64,000 nucleotides of DNA from Apilactobacillus apisilvae (GTDB taxonomy: Bacteria; Bacillota; Bacilli; Lactobacillales; Lactobacillaceae), in NCBI RefSeq assembly GCF_023380225.1, contig NZ_CP093362.1, forward strand, positions 558,001 to 622,000, written 5' to 3'. Position 1 is the stretch's first letter; each line of letters opens with the position of its first letter. Position numbers and translations under genes: made by a program. Positions 61,929-64,000 of the stretch are shown here, in pieces. Below the pieces are notes generated by a model. That model made no database searches, was not told where the DNA came from, and was given only the letters and a program-made list of their open reading frames with translations.

Positions 61929-61934
61929 TTAGTC

Positions 61935-63290
61935 TTAATGAATAAATAGACTTAATAGCAATACCATTAGTAATCCGATAACGGATATTAATGTTTCTAA
62001 AGTAGTCCAAATTTTTAAAGTTTGTTTTACACTTAAATCAAAATATTCTTTAAACATCCAAAAGCCAGCATCATTAACATGTGAAGCAGCCAATGAACCT
62101 GCCCCAATTGCTAAAGCCATTAATACTGGATTAACGTTTAGTGAATGCATTAAAGGTGTAACTAACCCGGCGGCAGTCATTCCAGCAACTGTAGCTGATC
62201 CAAGAGAAACTCTTAAAATCACAGCAATCAACCATCCTAAAAGGATTGGAGATAAATTAGCATGTGCCATCATTTGTTGAACTGCTTTACCTACTCCACC
62301 ATCAATTAAAATTTGTTTAAAAGCTGATCCTCCACCAATTACCATCAATAACATCGCAATAGATTTAATAGCTTCAGTAACAGTATTAGTAATGTCTTCC
62401 ATCTTTTTACCACGACGGAATCCCATTGACCAAATTGCAAACAGCAACGTCACAATCATAGCAATTACTGGGTTCCCAATCATTGAAACAAATGCATCTA
62501 ATCCATGTGGATTAGGTTGTGCTTTACCACCATTAAACAACATATCATAAACTGTTGAAATAGCCATTAAAATAACTGGTAGTAAAGAAGTAAAGGCCGC
62601 CATTCCAAAACTAGGTGTATCTTTCAAATCATATTCTTTAATTTCACCAAAAGCTGGTAATGATTTTTTTACGACAAATGTTTCAGGAGCAAATTTTTTA
62701 GCTAATTTAGTAAAAATTGGTCCAGCAACAATAACTCCTGGAATTGCAACAATAATGCCCAATAATAACATTTGACCAATGTTAGCGCCTAAAGCAGAAG
62801 CAACCGCAGTTGGTGCTGGTTGTGGCGGTAAAAATCCTTGAGTTGCAGATAAAGCGGCAGCCATTGGAATTCCTAAATAAACAAATGGAACTTCAGCTTC
62901 TAGAGCAACCGCAAAAACAATTGGTGTCAATAAAACTAAACCTACCTCAAAGAATAATGACATACCAATAATAAAAGAAGCTACTACAATTGCAAATTGC
63001 AATTTTCTTTTACCAAACCAACTAATAAGAGTTCTAGCAATTCGATAAGAACCTCCAGCATCGGAAACTAGTCGACCAATCATTGCTCCAAAACCAAAAA
63101 CAATAACTAGTTCACCTAACGATCCACCAATTCCATTTTTAATAGAAGTAGCAATATTAGCTGGATTCATTCCTAAACCTAAAGCCACTAAGACTGAAGT
63201 AACTATTAATGAAATAAATGTATTCAATTTACATTTAATAATTAAAAATAATAATAACAATATTCCTAATACTAAAACAACAAATGGCAT
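61935..63290 (-). CDS. gntP: Gluconate:H+ symporter (GntP family)
   Basis: 451 residues with about twelve membrane helices. VIVFGFGAMIGRLVSDAGG near 63-81, MSLFFEVGLVLLTPIVFA near 109-126, AALSATQGFLPPQPAPTAVA near 144-163 and SHVNDAGFWMFKEYF near 405-419 are the GntP/GntT signature blocks. Imports gluconate or a related sugar acid for the phosphoketolase pathway; the substrate is inferred from family. ATG start. Two operator-like palindromes lie in its upstream region. No gluconate kinase is in view. Confidence 0.93.
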   Translation of the reverse strand: MPFVVLVLGILLLLFLIIKCKLNTFISLIVTSVLVALGLGMNPANIATSIKNGIGGSLGELVIVFGFGAMIGRLVSDAGGSYRIARTLISWFGKRKLQFAIVVASFIIGMSLFFEVGLVLLTPIVFAVALEAEVPFVYLGIPMAAALSATQGFLPPQPAPTAVASALGANIGQMLLLGIIVAIPGVIVAGPIFTKLAKKFAPETFVVKKSLPAFGEIKEYDLKDTPSFGMAAFTSLLPVILMAISTVYDMLFNGGKAQPNPHGLDAFVSMIGNPVIAMIVTLLFAIWSMGFRRGKKMEDITNTVTEAIKSIAMLLMVIGGGSAFKQILIDGGVGKAVQQMMAHANLSPILLGWLIAVILRVSLGSATVAGMTAAGLVTPLMHSLNVNPVLMALAIGAGSLAASHVNDAGFWMFKEYFDLSVKQTLKIWTTLETLISVIGLLMVLLLSLFIH

Positions 63291-63323
63291 TTGATTATAC
63301 CTAACCTTTCCTTTGTTTTTTTT

Positions 63324-63338
63324 GTGAAAGCGTTTTAT
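63324..63338. promoter_or_regulatory. CRE/LacI-family operator-like site, proximal to gntP
   Basis: GTGAAAGCGTTTTAT, two departures from the CRE consensus WTGNAANCGNWNNCW. Just upstream of the gntP start region, downstream of a plausible -10. Confidence 0.5.
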
Positions 63339-63376
63339 AATATCAATAAAGTAATATTATCATATTTATAAACTTA

Positions 63377-63391
63377 ATGAAATCGTTTTCA
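63377..63391. promoter_or_regulatory. CRE-type operator (perfect consensus)
   Basis: ATGAAATCGTTTTCA, a full match to the CRE consensus, nearly palindromic. Overlaps a plausible -35 region of gntP (TATGATAATAT further downstream). Could bind CcpA or a LacI-family gluconate regulator. Confidence 0.65.
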
Positions 63392-63529
63392 TTAATTAAA
63401 AAAATAAATTAGAATACATATCACTGTATTGTACTTTTCAAGCATTTTGTATATCTAATGAATAGTATTTATGATATTATTTTTAAATATCTACTTATTT
63501 CAAATAAATATTATTGAGGAGGAATAACT

Positions 63530-64000
63530 TTGAGCGCTATTGCTTTATTAATTGGCCTAGGGCCATTATTAGGATGGGGATTATTCCCAACTGTATCTGC
63601 CAAATTTGGGGGTAAACCAACTAATCAAATTTTTGGTGCTACTCTTGGTACCTTGATTTTTGCTTTTATTTATTTATTGATATCTGGAAATAATATGCCA
63701 ACTGGAACAAAATTCCTCTTATCATTATTATCTGGTGCTGGATGGTCATTTGGTCAAATTATGTCATTTAAATCATTTAAGTTGATTGGATCTTCTCGTG
63801 TAATGCCTATTACAACTGCTTTACAATTAATTGTTACTGCACTATGGGGAGTTTTTGCACTAGGTAATTGGCAAGGCACTTCCAACAGAATCATTGGATT
63901 TATTGCTTTAATTGTAATTATAATTGGTGCAACTATGACTGCTTGGCAAGAACATTCAGATGCACAAAGTTCAACTAATTTAAAAAAGGCTGTTGGATTA
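63530..64000 (+). CDS. GRP-family sugar transporter (GlcU-like), 3' end cut by window edge
   Basis: 157 visible residues, start TTG 63530 with GAGGAGG 7 nt upstream. Helices at about 2-20, 33-52, 60-80, 88-112 and 120-140. MSAIALLIGLGPLLGWGLFP and the GAGWSFGQIMSFKSFKLIGSSRVMPITTALQL region (in parts) are the glucose/ribose porter family pattern (GRP, 10 helices, proton-coupled glucose uptake). It is divergent from gntP, sharing the intergenic operators. C-terminal half not in window. Confidence 0.9.
   Translation, partial: MSAIALLIGLGPLLGWGLFPTVSAKFGGKPTNQIFGATLGTLIFAFIYLLISGNNMPTGTKFLLSLLSGAGWSFGQIMSFKSFKLIGSSRVMPITTALQLIVTALWGVFALGNWQGTSNRIIGFIALIVIIIGATMTAWQEHSDAQSSTNLKKAVGL

Overview
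The window is an AT-rich (about 30% GC by eye) stretch of a low-GC Gram-positive chromosome. Gene content and order point to the family Lactobacillaceae: a dcw cell-division cluster, the csp–nudF–mtnN–desulfurase–DUF1831–mnmA–TPR–recD2 run, the spxH–relQ–nadK–rluA block, DUF3397/DUF4044 proteins, and a lafA–lafB–ltaS lipoteichoic acid locus. The very low GC suggests an insect- or flower-associated, Apilactobacillus-like genus, but this is a guess. Most genes lie on the minus strand and starts are often TTG or GTG behind strong Shine-Dalgarno sites. I see no transposase, integrase, phage gene, CRISPR array or toxin-antitoxin pair.

Layout. 1-1021: truncated oligopeptide-binding lipoprotein. 1122-2078: a divergent ribose-phosphate pyrophosphokinase. 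2149-10570: recD2, TPR protein, histidine phosphatase, mnmA, DUF1831, cysteine desulfurase, mtnN, a small membrane protein, nudF and a cold-shock protein, covering sulfur transfer to tRNA and small-molecule housekeeping. 10622-26600: ileS with an isoleucine T-box leader, then (read against the numbering) the dcw cluster divIVA, ylmH, sepF, ftsZ, ftsA, divIB, murG, murD, mraY, PBP2X-like, ftsL, rsmH, followed by DUF3397; mraZ and yggT are missing. 26743-33867: DUF4044, ftsK, two RNA methyltransferases, a pseudouridine synthase, NAD kinase, alarmone synthetase relQ and the divergent Spx adaptor gene spxH. 33902-37243: coiA, mecA, a metallo-hydrolase and a degenerate HmoB-like protein.

37274-44744: a complete rRNA operon on the minus strand: four candidate tandem promoters, 16S, tRNA-Ile, tRNA-Ala, 23S, 5S and 21 further tRNAs, with RNase III-type processing stems around 16S and 23S. 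An intrinsic terminator sits inside the tRNA array, before its last two genes.

44907-50245: four-gene lipoteichoic-acid locus (two glycolipid glycosyltransferases, a flippase-like membrane protein, LTA synthase). 50364-52357: general PTS proteins (ptsH-ptsI). 52429-53721: a small ORF without a standard start and a MucBP/SH3-like protein without a signal peptide. 53754-60376: prfC, tagD, AI-2E-family permease, recX, flavodoxin, YihY, mnaA. 60542-64000: GtrB/GtrA pair, a gluconate permease with two CRE/LacI-type operators, and the start of a GRP-family sugar transporter.

The window is mainly conserved core genome. I did not find a clear new system. The best leads are the Prs paralogue with altered catalytic-loop residues, the MucBP/SH3 protein, the HmoB-like protein that appears to lack its heme ligand, the rRNA promoter array, and single-base stem mismatches in two tRNAs.
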